Positions 9,358 to 16,986 of a DNA stretch of 64,000 nucleotides are shown here, in pieces; the stretch's first letter is position 1, and the number at the start of each line of letters is the position of its first letter. Source of the DNA: Planctomycetota bacterium. GTDB taxonomy: Bacteria; Planctomycetota; UBA1135; GCA-002686595. The notes beneath the pieces were generated by a model, which was not told the DNA's origin, searched no databases, and worked only from the letters and a program-made list of their open reading frames with translations. The stretch covers positions 1-64,000 of the forward strand of contig JADYYP010000057.1 in assembly GCA_020853575.1 (NCBI GenBank). The letters are read 5' to 3'. The position numbers were made by a program, and so were the translations under genes.

Positions 9358-11620
9358 CAGCGTCCTCGCCGTGCTCGCGCTCGTCTCGTGCGCCCTGGCC
9401 CAAGAGCGCATCGGTCCCCAGGAACGCCCGCCGTCCGCCGGACCGAAGGCGATCGACCTCGACGCGCCGGTGGCGCGCTGGGACGACGGAGCACCGCTCG
9501 CCAACGGCGTGCTCGGCGCGCTGGTGTGGGGCGACGCCAACGTGCTGCGCATTTCGCTCGATCGCGCCGACCTGTGGGACGAGCGCCTGCCCGAGACGCT
9601 GCGCAAGCCGGAATGGACCTACGCGACGATGAAGCGCTTGGTCGCCGAGGGTCGCGAGCGAGAGCTGCACGAGCTGTTCGACGTGCCCTACGACACGGTC
9701 GCCTATCCGACGAAGCTCCCGGGAGGCCGCGTCGAGCTGACCTTCGGCGCGAAACAGCTCGCCAAGCGCATTCGACTCGACCCCACGCGCGGTGAAGTGA
9801 CCGCCGGATACGGCGGCAGTCGCGTGCGGGTCGTGGTGCTCGCGCATCTCGACCTGGTGCTCGTGCGCGTCGATGCCGATTCGCCCAGTCTCGAGCTCGT
9901 TCCGCCGGCGGGCGTGGCACAGCTCGGTTACGAGCCGGCGCGCGTCGGCAGCGAAGGCAGCTCGCGCTGGTTCGTGCAAAAGGCCGCGGACGGACTGTCC
10001 TACGCGGTCGTGGCCACCAGCTATCCCGACTCCAAGGGCGTCACCTTCGCGATCACCGTCGGCGCCGCGCGCGGCGGCGCCGATCCGCTGCCCGCGGCGC
10101 GCACGTTGACCTTGATCGATCCGACGCTGGGCTACGACGGCATCGCCAAGAACTTCCACTACGGCTTCTGGTCCGAGCACTGGAAGGCCTCGTGGGTCAA
10201 GCTGCCCGATGCAAGCATCCAGGCGCAGTACGACCTCGCGCGCTATGTGTACGGCGCGGGCTCGCGCGTCGATCGCCTGAACGACGGCGGAGCTCCGCTT
10301 CCGTTGCAAGGCCTGTGGACCGCGGACGAAGGCGGGTTGCCGCCGTGGAAGGGCGACTACCACAACGACCTCAACACGCAGACGACCTACATCGCCTACG
10401 GCCCGATGGGATACGCCGACGCGGGCCTGTGTTTCCTGCGCTATCTCGAGGGCCTGACGCCGAGCTTCGCGCGCTTCGCGAAGAGCTTCTACGGTGTCGA
10501 CGGGCTGGTCGCGCCGGGAGTGATGACGCTCGCCGGGCAAGCCACGGGTGGGTGGGGACAGTATTCGCTCTCGCCGACCAACACGGCCTGGCTGGCGCAC
10601 CTGTTCGAGCAACACTGGCGTCTCACCGGCGAGCGCGCGTTCCTCGAGAGCAGCGCGTATCCCTGGTGCTCCAATGCCGGCGAGGCGTTGCTCGCCTTGC
10701 TCGCGCCGAACGATGCCGGCAAGTTGCGTCTGCCGCTGTCGACCAGCCCCGAGATCTTCGACAACTCGATGCGCGCCTGGCTGGCGCCGAATTCCAACTA
10801 CGATCAAGCGCTGTTGGTCTCGCTGTTCGGCTCGCTGCGCGACATGGCGAGCGCGCTCGGTCGCAGCGCCGAGGCCGAACGTTGGTCCGCGGTGCTCGGG
10901 CGACTCGAGCCGCTCGACGTCGACCCCGCGACGGGCGCGTTGACCTTCGCGCGCGGCACACCCTACGCGGAATCCCACCGCCACTTCTCGCACGCCATGG
11001 CGATCCACCCGCTCGGACTGATCGACGTCGAGGGGCCCGAGGCAGAGCGCAAGTTGGTCGAGGCCACCCTGGAGCAGATCGAGGCGCGCGGCACGGATTG
11101 GTGGACGGGCTACAGCTTCGCTTGGTTCGCGTGCATGCAGGCGCGCGCGGCGCACGGGGACAAGGCGCTCGGATTCCTCGAGAAGTACCTGGCGTTCACC
11201 GGACGCAACGGTTTCCACCTCAACGGCGATCAGTCGGGCAAGGGGCTCTCGAAGTTCACCTACCGGCCGTTCACGCTCGAGGGCAACATGCTCGCCGCGC
11301 AGGCCGTGCACGAGATGCTGCTGCAGTCGTGGGGTGGGATCGTGCGCGTGTTCCCGGCGACGAGCTCGCAGTGGGCCGACGTGCAGTTCAGCTCGCTGCG
11401 CGCCCAAGGCGGTTGGCGCGTCAGTGCGCGGCGCGAAGGCGGCGTGACGCGCTGGGTGGCGATCCAGTCCGACGCGGGCGGCCGGCTCGTGCTGCGCGAT
11501 CCGTTCGCTGGCGCCGACCCGACCGCGAGCAAGCCCGTCGCGCGCGAGGGCCGGGACTTCGTCGTCACGCTGGCGCCCGGCGAGAAGCTCGAGCTCTGGC
11601 ATCCCGACGAGCGCAAGTGA
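9347..11620 (+). CDS. GH95-family alpha-L-fucosidase-like glycoside hydrolase
   Basis: A 757-residue exported hydrolase with a signal peptide (about 19 residues, ending ALA) and an N-terminal beta-sandwich (LANGVLGALVWGDANVLRISLDRADLW). A helical (alpha/alpha)6 catalytic domain follows. Near residue 337 the segment WKGDYHNDLNTQ corresponds to the GH95 asparagine pair that activates water in Bifidobacterium AfcA. Near residue 468 LSTSPEIFDNS carries the likely acid Glu. The end of the catalytic domain (LLLQSWGGIVRVFPATS) and the C-terminal beta-sandwich are also family-like. GH95 enzymes are inverting alpha-1,2-L-fucosidases or L-galactosidases. At 757 residues it is close to family length. 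It overlaps the mutarotase gene by 11 bp. The exact sugar specificity is inferred. Confidence 0.82.
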   Translation: MIRSSVLAVLALVSCALAQERIGPQERPPSAGPKAIDLDAPVARWDDGAPLANGVLGALVWGDANVLRISLDRADLWDERLPETLRKPEWTYATMKRLVAEGRERELHELFDVPYDTVAYPTKLPGGRVELTFGAKQLAKRIRLDPTRGEVTAGYGGSRVRVVVLAHLDLVLVRVDADSPSLELVPPAGVAQLGYEPARVGSEGSSRWFVQKAADGLSYAVVATSYPDSKGVTFAITVGAARGGADPLPAARTLTLIDPTLGYDGIAKNFHYGFWSEHWKASWVKLPDASIQAQYDLARYVYGAGSRVDRLNDGGAPLPLQGLWTADEGGLPPWKGDYHNDLNTQTTYIAYGPMGYADAGLCFLRYLEGLTPSFARFAKSFYGVDGLVAPGVMTLAGQATGGWGQYSLSPTNTAWLAHLFEQHWRLTGERAFLESSAYPWCSNAGEALLALLAPNDAGKLRLPLSTSPEIFDNSMRAWLAPNSNYDQALLVSLFGSLRDMASALGRSAEAERWSAVLGRLEPLDVDPATGALTFARGTPYAESHRHFSHAMAIHPLGLIDVEGPEAERKLVEATLEQIEARGTDWWTGYSFAWFACMQARAAHGDKALGFLEKYLAFTGRNGFHLNGDQSGKGLSKFTYRPFTLEGNMLAAQAVHEMLLQSWGGIVRVFPATSSQWADVQFSSLRAQGGWRVSARREGGVTRWVAIQSDAGGRLVLRDPFAGADPTASKPVAREGRDFVVTLAPGEKLELWHPDERK

Positions 11621-11681
11621 CCGGCGCGACCGTTCACCAACCGATCCCGCGCCAGAGCGCCATCGAGCCCCGCGGGCTCGA

Positions 11682-12566
11682 TCAGGAGAACTCGAAGGCG
11701 CGCAGGGACAGTGAGCCGTAGGCGGCGCTGTGGTGGATCGTGCGACCGCGCGCCTTGTCGCCGGCGGCGCCGAGCGCCACCAGCAGCGGCAGATAATGGT
11801 CCTCGGTCGGATGACTGCGCGCCGCGTTGGGCGCGAGCGAGCGGTAGTCGATCAGGGACGGCGCGTCGCCGGCACGCACTCGCGCATCGAGCCAGGTGTC
11901 GAAGTCGGCGGCCCACTGCGGCAAGCGCTCGCCCGCGCCGAGCTCACCCAGGTTGTGCGTCGCGCCGCCGCTGCCGATCACCAGCACGCCGCTCGCGCGC
12001 AAGCGGGCCAGGGCGAGCCCCAACTGGTAGTGATGCTGGGCGCTTTCGTTGGGTTGCAACGAGAGTTGGGTCACGGGCACGCGCTCATCGGCATAGGCCA
12101 GCTTGAGCGGCACCCATGCACCGTGGTCGAGGCCGCGCTCCTCGCGTTTCACGGCCAGTCCACTGCTCGCGAGCGTGTCGGCGACTTCGGTGGCGAGCTC
12201 CAGCGCGCCCGGAGCCGCGTAGCGCATGCGATAGAGCTCCTCCTCGAAGCCGTAGAAGTCGTGGATCGTCTTGGGCTGTGGTGAAGTGTCGACCGTCGGC
12301 TGGCGTGTCAGCCAATGCGCCGAGATGCACAGAATCGCGCGCGGAGTCGCGAAGCGTGAGCCGAGGCCTGAGAGGAACTCGCGCACCGGCAGCGCGCTCA
12401 TGATCAGGTTGGGGGCGCCGTGCGACACGAACAGCGTCGGGAACGGCTCGCTCGACTTGGATTCCAACGAAGTCTCGCTCTCGTGTTGTATGGAACATGC
12501 GGCCGCGCCGGCGAGCGTTGCGCCGACGACGAACTCACGCCGCGTCCAGGTCTGCCGTGCCCTCAC
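11682..12566 (-). CDS. Tat-exported LigB/DODA-type extradiol dioxygenase
   Basis: A 294-residue class III extradiol ring-cleavage dioxygenase of the 4,5-DOPA dioxygenase (YgiD/DODA) family. Family motifs are FVSHGAPNL, CISAHWLTR, HDFYGFEEELYRMRY, LDHGAWVPLK, GSGGATHNL and HPTEDHYLPLL, which include the His residues expected to hold the metal. Unlike cytoplasmic YgiD, it opens with a twin-arginine signal (WTRREFVVGATLAG) followed by a lipobox-like AAAC at residue 24. It therefore looks like an exported lipoprotein. The start is GTG 12566 with AGGATGAG just upstream. It lies 9 bp after the M60 peptidase gene, so the two are probably one operon. The substrate is unknown; catechol-type aromatics are the usual target. 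Confidence 0.82.
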   Translation of the reverse strand: MRARQTWTRREFVVGATLAGAAACSIQHESETSLESKSSEPFPTLFVSHGAPNLIMSALPVREFLSGLGSRFATPRAILCISAHWLTRQPTVDTSPQPKTIHDFYGFEEELYRMRYAAPGALELATEVADTLASSGLAVKREERGLDHGAWVPLKLAYADERVPVTQLSLQPNESAQHHYQLGLALARLRASGVLVIGSGGATHNLGELGAGERLPQWAADFDTWLDARVRAGDAPSLIDYRSLAPNAARSHPTEDHYLPLLVALGAAGDKARGRTIHHSAAYGSLSLRAFEFS

Positions 12567-12575
12567 GTGCTCATC

Positions 12576-14789
12576 CTAGCGTGACTCGCCCACGGGCTCC
12601 GCGTTCCACGCCGGCAGGTCGGAAAGCGAACGTCGGGCGCGCTCGGATGTCGGAACCCCCCAGGCCTGGAAGTACGGCCCCAGGTTGCGGCCGGCGGCGC
12701 GGCTCAAGCGCACCAGCCACTGGTCGCGCGCCTCGTCGTCGTTGCGCGGCAACTCGTCCTGGTTGAGCGCGCGGTACTCGCGGAACACCTGCTTGAACGG
12801 CTCCCAGCCGAAGGCCTCGCGCAACTTCAGGTACATCGAGAGCGCCAGGAACGGATCGGCCTTCCACTCCTCGAACTTCGCGCCGCGCGCCGCGTAGGCC
12901 TCGAACGACGGCGGCGCGTTCACGGCGTCGTGCCCGCGCCGTCCCGGCGGCAATGTGCAGCAGCGCTCGATCGCGTACACGGCGATCACGTTGTTGGTGA
13001 CCTCGCCCGTGCCTTCGAAGGTCCATTCGGGCCGCTGCAGGTTGTGTCCGAGCTCGTGCACGAAGCCCCAGATTTCCTCGCCGCTCTCGAGCCTCTCGAG
13101 CGACATCAGGAGCTCCGGCACGTCGAGGAACATCATCACCGGGTAGCCCGAGTGCATGTAGCCCGCGCTGATCTGTCGGTCGCACACGAAGCGCTCGGGC
13201 CGCGGACGCTCGGTCGGCACGCCGACGAGCTCGGCCTGCGCGTCGAGCACGCGATCCCAGAACCTCATCAGGCTCTCGGGATCGTCGAGCGTGCGCACGG
13301 CGCTCGACGGGACGCTGATCACCAGCTTCGACGAGCCGATCTCGGCCCAGGGTGCCGGACGTGCGCGGATCGAGCTACGCCACTCGTCGAGCGCAGTCTG
13401 CCCGAGCACGAACAGCGGCGCGGCGATCGCTCCGCGGACTTGGACGCGTTGTTCGTCGAGCAGGCAGCCCTCGGGCACGACGATGTAAACCGGACCGCCG
13501 AAAGCGTTGGCCGCGTAGGTCGTGCGCTCGACGATCTCGACCTCGTTCGTGATCCGCGGCGCGCGTTGCCATTCGTCGAGGTGCCAGAGCTCGTCCGAGT
13601 GGCACCCGATGCGCACGGAGAAGCCGCGCGCGAGCATTTCGCTCGGCACTTGCACCTCGATGCGCGCTCCCGGCCGCGCATAGGCGCCGGTCGAGTGCCA
13701 ACCGGGCACGCGAGCATCGACGCGCACCTGCGTGACGCTCGGCCGGGCGTCGCTGTCTCCGGGGAAGCTCGCGGCGGCGGCGTGCGCTTTCACTTTCGCG
13801 GGATCGGCGCGCCGCAATTGCTCGAGCTGGACCGCGAGCAGCGCGCGTTTCAGCGCGTCGCTCGCCCGCAGTGGCCTCTCCGGCGTCGGAACCAACTCGG
13901 GCTCGCGTGCCTGCACCACACGCTCGAGCTTGTCGCGGAACTCGAAGTCGCCCTCGGGCATCCAGCGCAGCGCGAGCTGCAGGCTGCTGGTGGCCTGCGC
14001 AAGCTCGCGCGCATCGGCCTTCAGCTTGCCCTGATCGACCGCCGTCAGCAGATCGAGCGCGCGCGTCCCATTGAGCAGATCCGACGGGCGCGCCGCGGCG
14101 AAACGCTCGCCGCTCGCGGTGGCGCCCAGGTAACCGTCGGCGTAGGCCAGACCCGCCTGAGCGAGCAACCTCTGGCCGGGCTGAGCGAGGATCTGGCCCC
14201 CCTTGGTGACTTGCATCCATCCCCAGGGCGTGTCGCCGCACAGCAGTCCGCCGCCATTCGAGACGTAAGCGGTGAGCCACTCGACTTCTTCCGCGCGCAG
14301 CGAGAGCGGCGAGCAACCGATCAGCGCCAGCTTGTCGACGCCTCCGGGCTTCGCTCCGCGCGGGAGGTCGACGATCTCGAAGCCGGCCTCGCGGAACAGG
14401 CCGTCGAACGCGCCTTGCACGGTCCCGACGCGCAGCGCCTTGGCCTTCGACTTCGCCGCCCACTGCAGCAGATTGCGCAGCAGCAGCCCGGTCTCGCCCG
14501 GGAGCGCTTGCGCGGCGCCGCCGTAGCCGTTGTGGCCGAAGACCACGAGCCGGCCCGAACCCAGGCGAGAGCACGCGATCGCCGCGGCCTGAACGGAACC
14601 ATCGAGAGCGCCCGCGACCACGGGAAAGGCCTTCTCTCCGAAGATCGCCACCGGCCCGGGGATTCCGACGCGCGCGACCGTCGTGGTTCCTTCGAGCAGC
14701 TTGTCGACCTCGTCCACGCGCGCGCCCGGCGGCTCGAGCACCGCGACCAGCGCACACGCGACGACTCTCGTCCAGCTCAACCAGGTCAT
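12576..14789 (-). CDS. M60-like (enhancin/TCAF-type) zinc metallopeptidase
   Basis: A 737-residue exported protein. The N-terminal 300 residues look like the GATase-fold domain of TCAF/enhancin-like proteins (FGHNGYGGAAQAL, IGCSPLSLRAEEVEWLTAYVSNGGGLL). The middle is a beta-sandwich (GWHSTGAYARPGARIEVQVP). The C-terminal catalytic domain carries the M60 gluzincin motif HELGHNLQ near residue 577, with the downstream glutamate in EGTGEVTNN. M60/PF13402 peptidases cleave mucins and other O-glycoproteins and act extracellularly. ATG 14789 begins a plausible signal peptide (WLSWTRVVACALVAVL). Upstream in-frame sequence exists but is not leader-like. It is first gene of a pair with the dioxygenase at 11682. 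Confidence 0.83.
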   Translation of the reverse strand: MTWLSWTRVVACALVAVLEPPGARVDEVDKLLEGTTTVARVGIPGPVAIFGEKAFPVVAGALDGSVQAAAIACSRLGSGRLVVFGHNGYGGAAQALPGETGLLLRNLLQWAAKSKAKALRVGTVQGAFDGLFREAGFEIVDLPRGAKPGGVDKLALIGCSPLSLRAEEVEWLTAYVSNGGGLLCGDTPWGWMQVTKGGQILAQPGQRLLAQAGLAYADGYLGATASGERFAAARPSDLLNGTRALDLLTAVDQGKLKADARELAQATSSLQLALRWMPEGDFEFRDKLERVVQAREPELVPTPERPLRASDALKRALLAVQLEQLRRADPAKVKAHAAAASFPGDSDARPSVTQVRVDARVPGWHSTGAYARPGARIEVQVPSEMLARGFSVRIGCHSDELWHLDEWQRAPRITNEVEIVERTTYAANAFGGPVYIVVPEGCLLDEQRVQVRGAIAAPLFVLGQTALDEWRSSIRARPAPWAEIGSSKLVISVPSSAVRTLDDPESLMRFWDRVLDAQAELVGVPTERPRPERFVCDRQISAGYMHSGYPVMMFLDVPELLMSLERLESGEEIWGFVHELGHNLQRPEWTFEGTGEVTNNVIAVYAIERCCTLPPGRRGHDAVNAPPSFEAYAARGAKFEEWKADPFLALSMYLKLREAFGWEPFKQVFREYRALNQDELPRNDDEARDQWLVRLSRAAGRNLGPYFQAWGVPTSERARRSLSDLPAWNAEPVGESR

Positions 14790-14957
14790 CGCGCCATCGT
14801 AGTGCTGGCGCACGGGGCACGTCAGTGGCTCGCGCGCCGGCAGCCAGCGCTGCGCCGCGGAATGTTGCAACTCGGTCGGTCCGCGACCGTCAAACAGCGC
14901 GGCGCTCCCGGAACGGTCCGAGTCTCGCCCCGACTCTCACAGAGCTACGTCCACACC

Positions 14958-16259
14958 ATGCAATTCGTCCGCACCTCGATCTGCTTCGTCGCCAGCGCCG
15001 TCTTCGCCGTCGCCCAGAGCCCAGAGCTCCCGCATTCCACGGCGTCCTCGAGCTCCGACGTCGCCCGGCTGTGCGCTCGATTCCAAGCGGAAGCCACGCG
15101 CACCTACGGCGCGTTGGGGACGTTGGCCAAGCTCGATGCCGAAATGCGCGCTGCACCGCGCCGCGGCGGCTTCTTGCCCTTCGGTCCCTACGAGTCGTTC
15201 CTCGAGTTCGCCGACGTCTCGGTCGCGTACCAGGGTCTGTACCAGGACTACGTCGAGCAACTGACGCTCGAGTTGGCCCAGGCGAAGCTGCCGATGTTCC
15301 CGCGCGCGGAAGTGGCTCGCACTCGCGTCTACGAGTCGCTCGGCGAGAGCTACTTGCTGACGGAGAGCTCGTGCGCGACTCCGCTGGTCGGCGGAGCACC
15401 GTCGTCCGACGTCTTCACGCAGGCCGGCTCGACGGGCACGAGCCAACAACTGCAGCTCTTTCCCTATTCGATCCCGGGCTTCGATCTCACGGGCAGCCCG
15501 GACTTCGTGCAAGTCGCGCTCGCGCCCTACATCGGCAGCACGGCCAATGGCTTCTTCTACAGCGCGTCCTTCAACGGACTCGTCGAACACGCCGGTCAGG
15601 CGGTCTCGGTCGTCGACAACGGCGTTCTGCTGCTGGTGTACATGCCCGACACCGTGACGGATGCGAGCTCGCTCTTCCCGGCGTCGCTGCTCGCCTATGC
15701 CCGCAGTCTCGACGCCGCGCTCGGTCTCGACTGGGGCGTGTTGATGCAGATCCTGCGACCGACCTTTGCGCCGCCGAGTTGGAGCGGTTCGAGCGCCGGC
15801 GGCGGCGCGCTCTCGCCCACGGTGGCCCAAGGGGGCGGCTGCGCGACGGTCGAGGATTGCCTGTTGGCGGCGGAGAACGCCTACAACGCCGCGCTGGCGA
15901 GCGCATACAACGACTACTCGCAGCACGTAGACGCGGCTTGGGCGGACTACACCGCCGACGCCGAGGCCAATCGGCAGAGCACCGAGGGCTTCTTCGACGC
16001 CTTCAGCCGCGCGGGCTGGAACGGGCCCCTGGGTGGCTCGAGCTACCAGACCTGGTGCATGTACGTCGCGGAGTTCGAGGCGGCGAACGAAGCCGAGCTC
16101 TTCCAGGACCTCGAGAACGCCAAGAACAACTTGAAGAACGCGGTCTGCGCGGCCGGGAAGGACTTCGTCGATGCGGTCAAGGACTGCATTCGCGATTGCC
16201 CCGAGTGGGCCGGTCTGGGCGCGGCGATGGATGCCTGGCTCGCCAATCAAGGCTGCTGA
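14958..16259 (+). CDS. Secreted protein of unknown function
   Basis: A 433-residue protein that I do not recognise. It has a clear signal peptide (MQFVRTSICFVASAVFAVAQ) and then an N-terminal half rich in short helices. A beta-type region follows (SPDFVQVALAPYIGSTANGF). The helical C-terminal third has regularly spaced cysteines (GGGCATVEDCLLAAENAY, TWCMYVAEFEAAN, AVCAAGKDF, CIRDCPEW, final NQGC). The even number of cysteines in an exported protein suggests disulfides. The ATG at 14958 lacks a clear Shine-Dalgarno. It diverges from the M60 gene (168 bp) and is followed after 163 bp by the RbsD-like gene. Confidence 0.7.
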   Translation: MQFVRTSICFVASAVFAVAQSPELPHSTASSSSDVARLCARFQAEATRTYGALGTLAKLDAEMRAAPRRGGFLPFGPYESFLEFADVSVAYQGLYQDYVEQLTLELAQAKLPMFPRAEVARTRVYESLGESYLLTESSCATPLVGGAPSSDVFTQAGSTGTSQQLQLFPYSIPGFDLTGSPDFVQVALAPYIGSTANGFFYSASFNGLVEHAGQAVSVVDNGVLLLVYMPDTVTDASSLFPASLLAYARSLDAALGLDWGVLMQILRPTFAPPSWSGSSAGGGALSPTVAQGGGCATVEDCLLAAENAYNAALASAYNDYSQHVDAAWADYTADAEANRQSTEGFFDAFSRAGWNGPLGGSSYQTWCMYVAEFEAANEAELFQDLENAKNNLKNAVCAAGKDFVDAVKDCIRDCPEWAGLGAAMDAWLANQGC

Positions 16260-16422
16260 GAGCACGCTGATTCGGATTCGATCGATCGGGCGGGTCCGCG
16301 CGCGCCGCGGATCCGCTCGGTGCTCGTGATGCCGAGCTCCCGCGCGCCGTCGAGCGGCGTGGCGCGCCCGCGGCCCTCGCACGCGGTGTGGGCGTCGCTA
16401 GGCTGAGCCCCAGGAGCTGCTC

Positions 16423-16986
16423 ATGGTCACTCTTCGCCTGGCGTCGTTGGGTTCACTGGCATGGATCGGGTCCTGTGCGGCGCCCCGCGCCGCGGACTGG
16501 CGCGACACGCTCGACGAGCGGCTCGCGAACCTCGGGCACCGCAATGTGATCGCCATCGTCGACGCGGCCTATCCCGAGCAGGCCAAGGCGTCCGTGCGCA
16601 CGGTCGCGACGCACGCCGAGCAGCTGAGCGTCCTGCGCGAGGTGCTCGAGCGCGTGCAGCGCGAGCCCCACGTCCGCGCGCGCGTGGCCCTCGATCGCGA
16701 GCTCGAATACGTGCCCGAAGGCGACGCACCCGGCATCGAGCAGCACCGCGCCGCATTGCGCGCTGCGCTGCTGGGCGTGCCGGTGGAGTTCCTCCCGCAC
16801 GAGGAGCTGATCGCGCGCATCGACAAGACCGCTCAGGGCTTCACGGTGCTGGTGCTCAAGACCGATCTTGCGTTGCCTTACACCTCGGTGTTCGTCACGC
16901 TCGAGTGCGGCTACTGGAGCGACGACGCGGAGACACGCTTGCGCGAGACGATGGCGCACGAGGCCCGCCAGGGGATCCTGCGATGA
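16423..16986 (+). CDS. RbsD/FucU-like protein with export signal
   Basis: A 187-residue protein whose core resembles the RbsD/FucU pyranase-mutarotase fold. It begins with RLANLGHRNVIAIVDAAYP (the catalytic His and Asp region of RbsD). It has a PVEFLPHEELIARI segment and ends with LALPYTSVFVTLECGYW, the counterpart of PY-N-IL-GV-F in FucU/RbsD. Unlike cytoplasmic RbsD, residues 1-19 are hydrophobic and end IGSC, which resembles a lipobox, so it may be exported. The ATG at 16423 has AGGAG 7 nt upstream. Its TGA overlaps the start of the GH116 gene (ATGA), so the two are coupled. The function is inferred from the fold and the company of glycoside hydrolases; alternatively it is a non-catalytic member. 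Confidence 0.62.
   Translation: MVTLRLASLGSLAWIGSCAAPRAADWRDTLDERLANLGHRNVIAIVDAAYPEQAKASVRTVATHAEQLSVLREVLERVQREPHVRARVALDRELEYVPEGDAPGIEQHRAALRAALLGVPVEFLPHEELIARIDKTAQGFTVLVLKTDLALPYTSVFVTLECGYWSDDAETRLRETMAHEARQGILR

Noticed and set aside
9182..11602. An 806-codon open frame opposite the GH95 gene
   Set aside because: Composition is typical of an antisense shadow; the plus strand has signal peptide and GH95 motifs.
12930..14957. Long N-terminal extension of the secreted protein at 14958
   Set aside because: The upstream frame runs antisense to the M60 peptidase and has no leader; the signal peptide begins at 14958.
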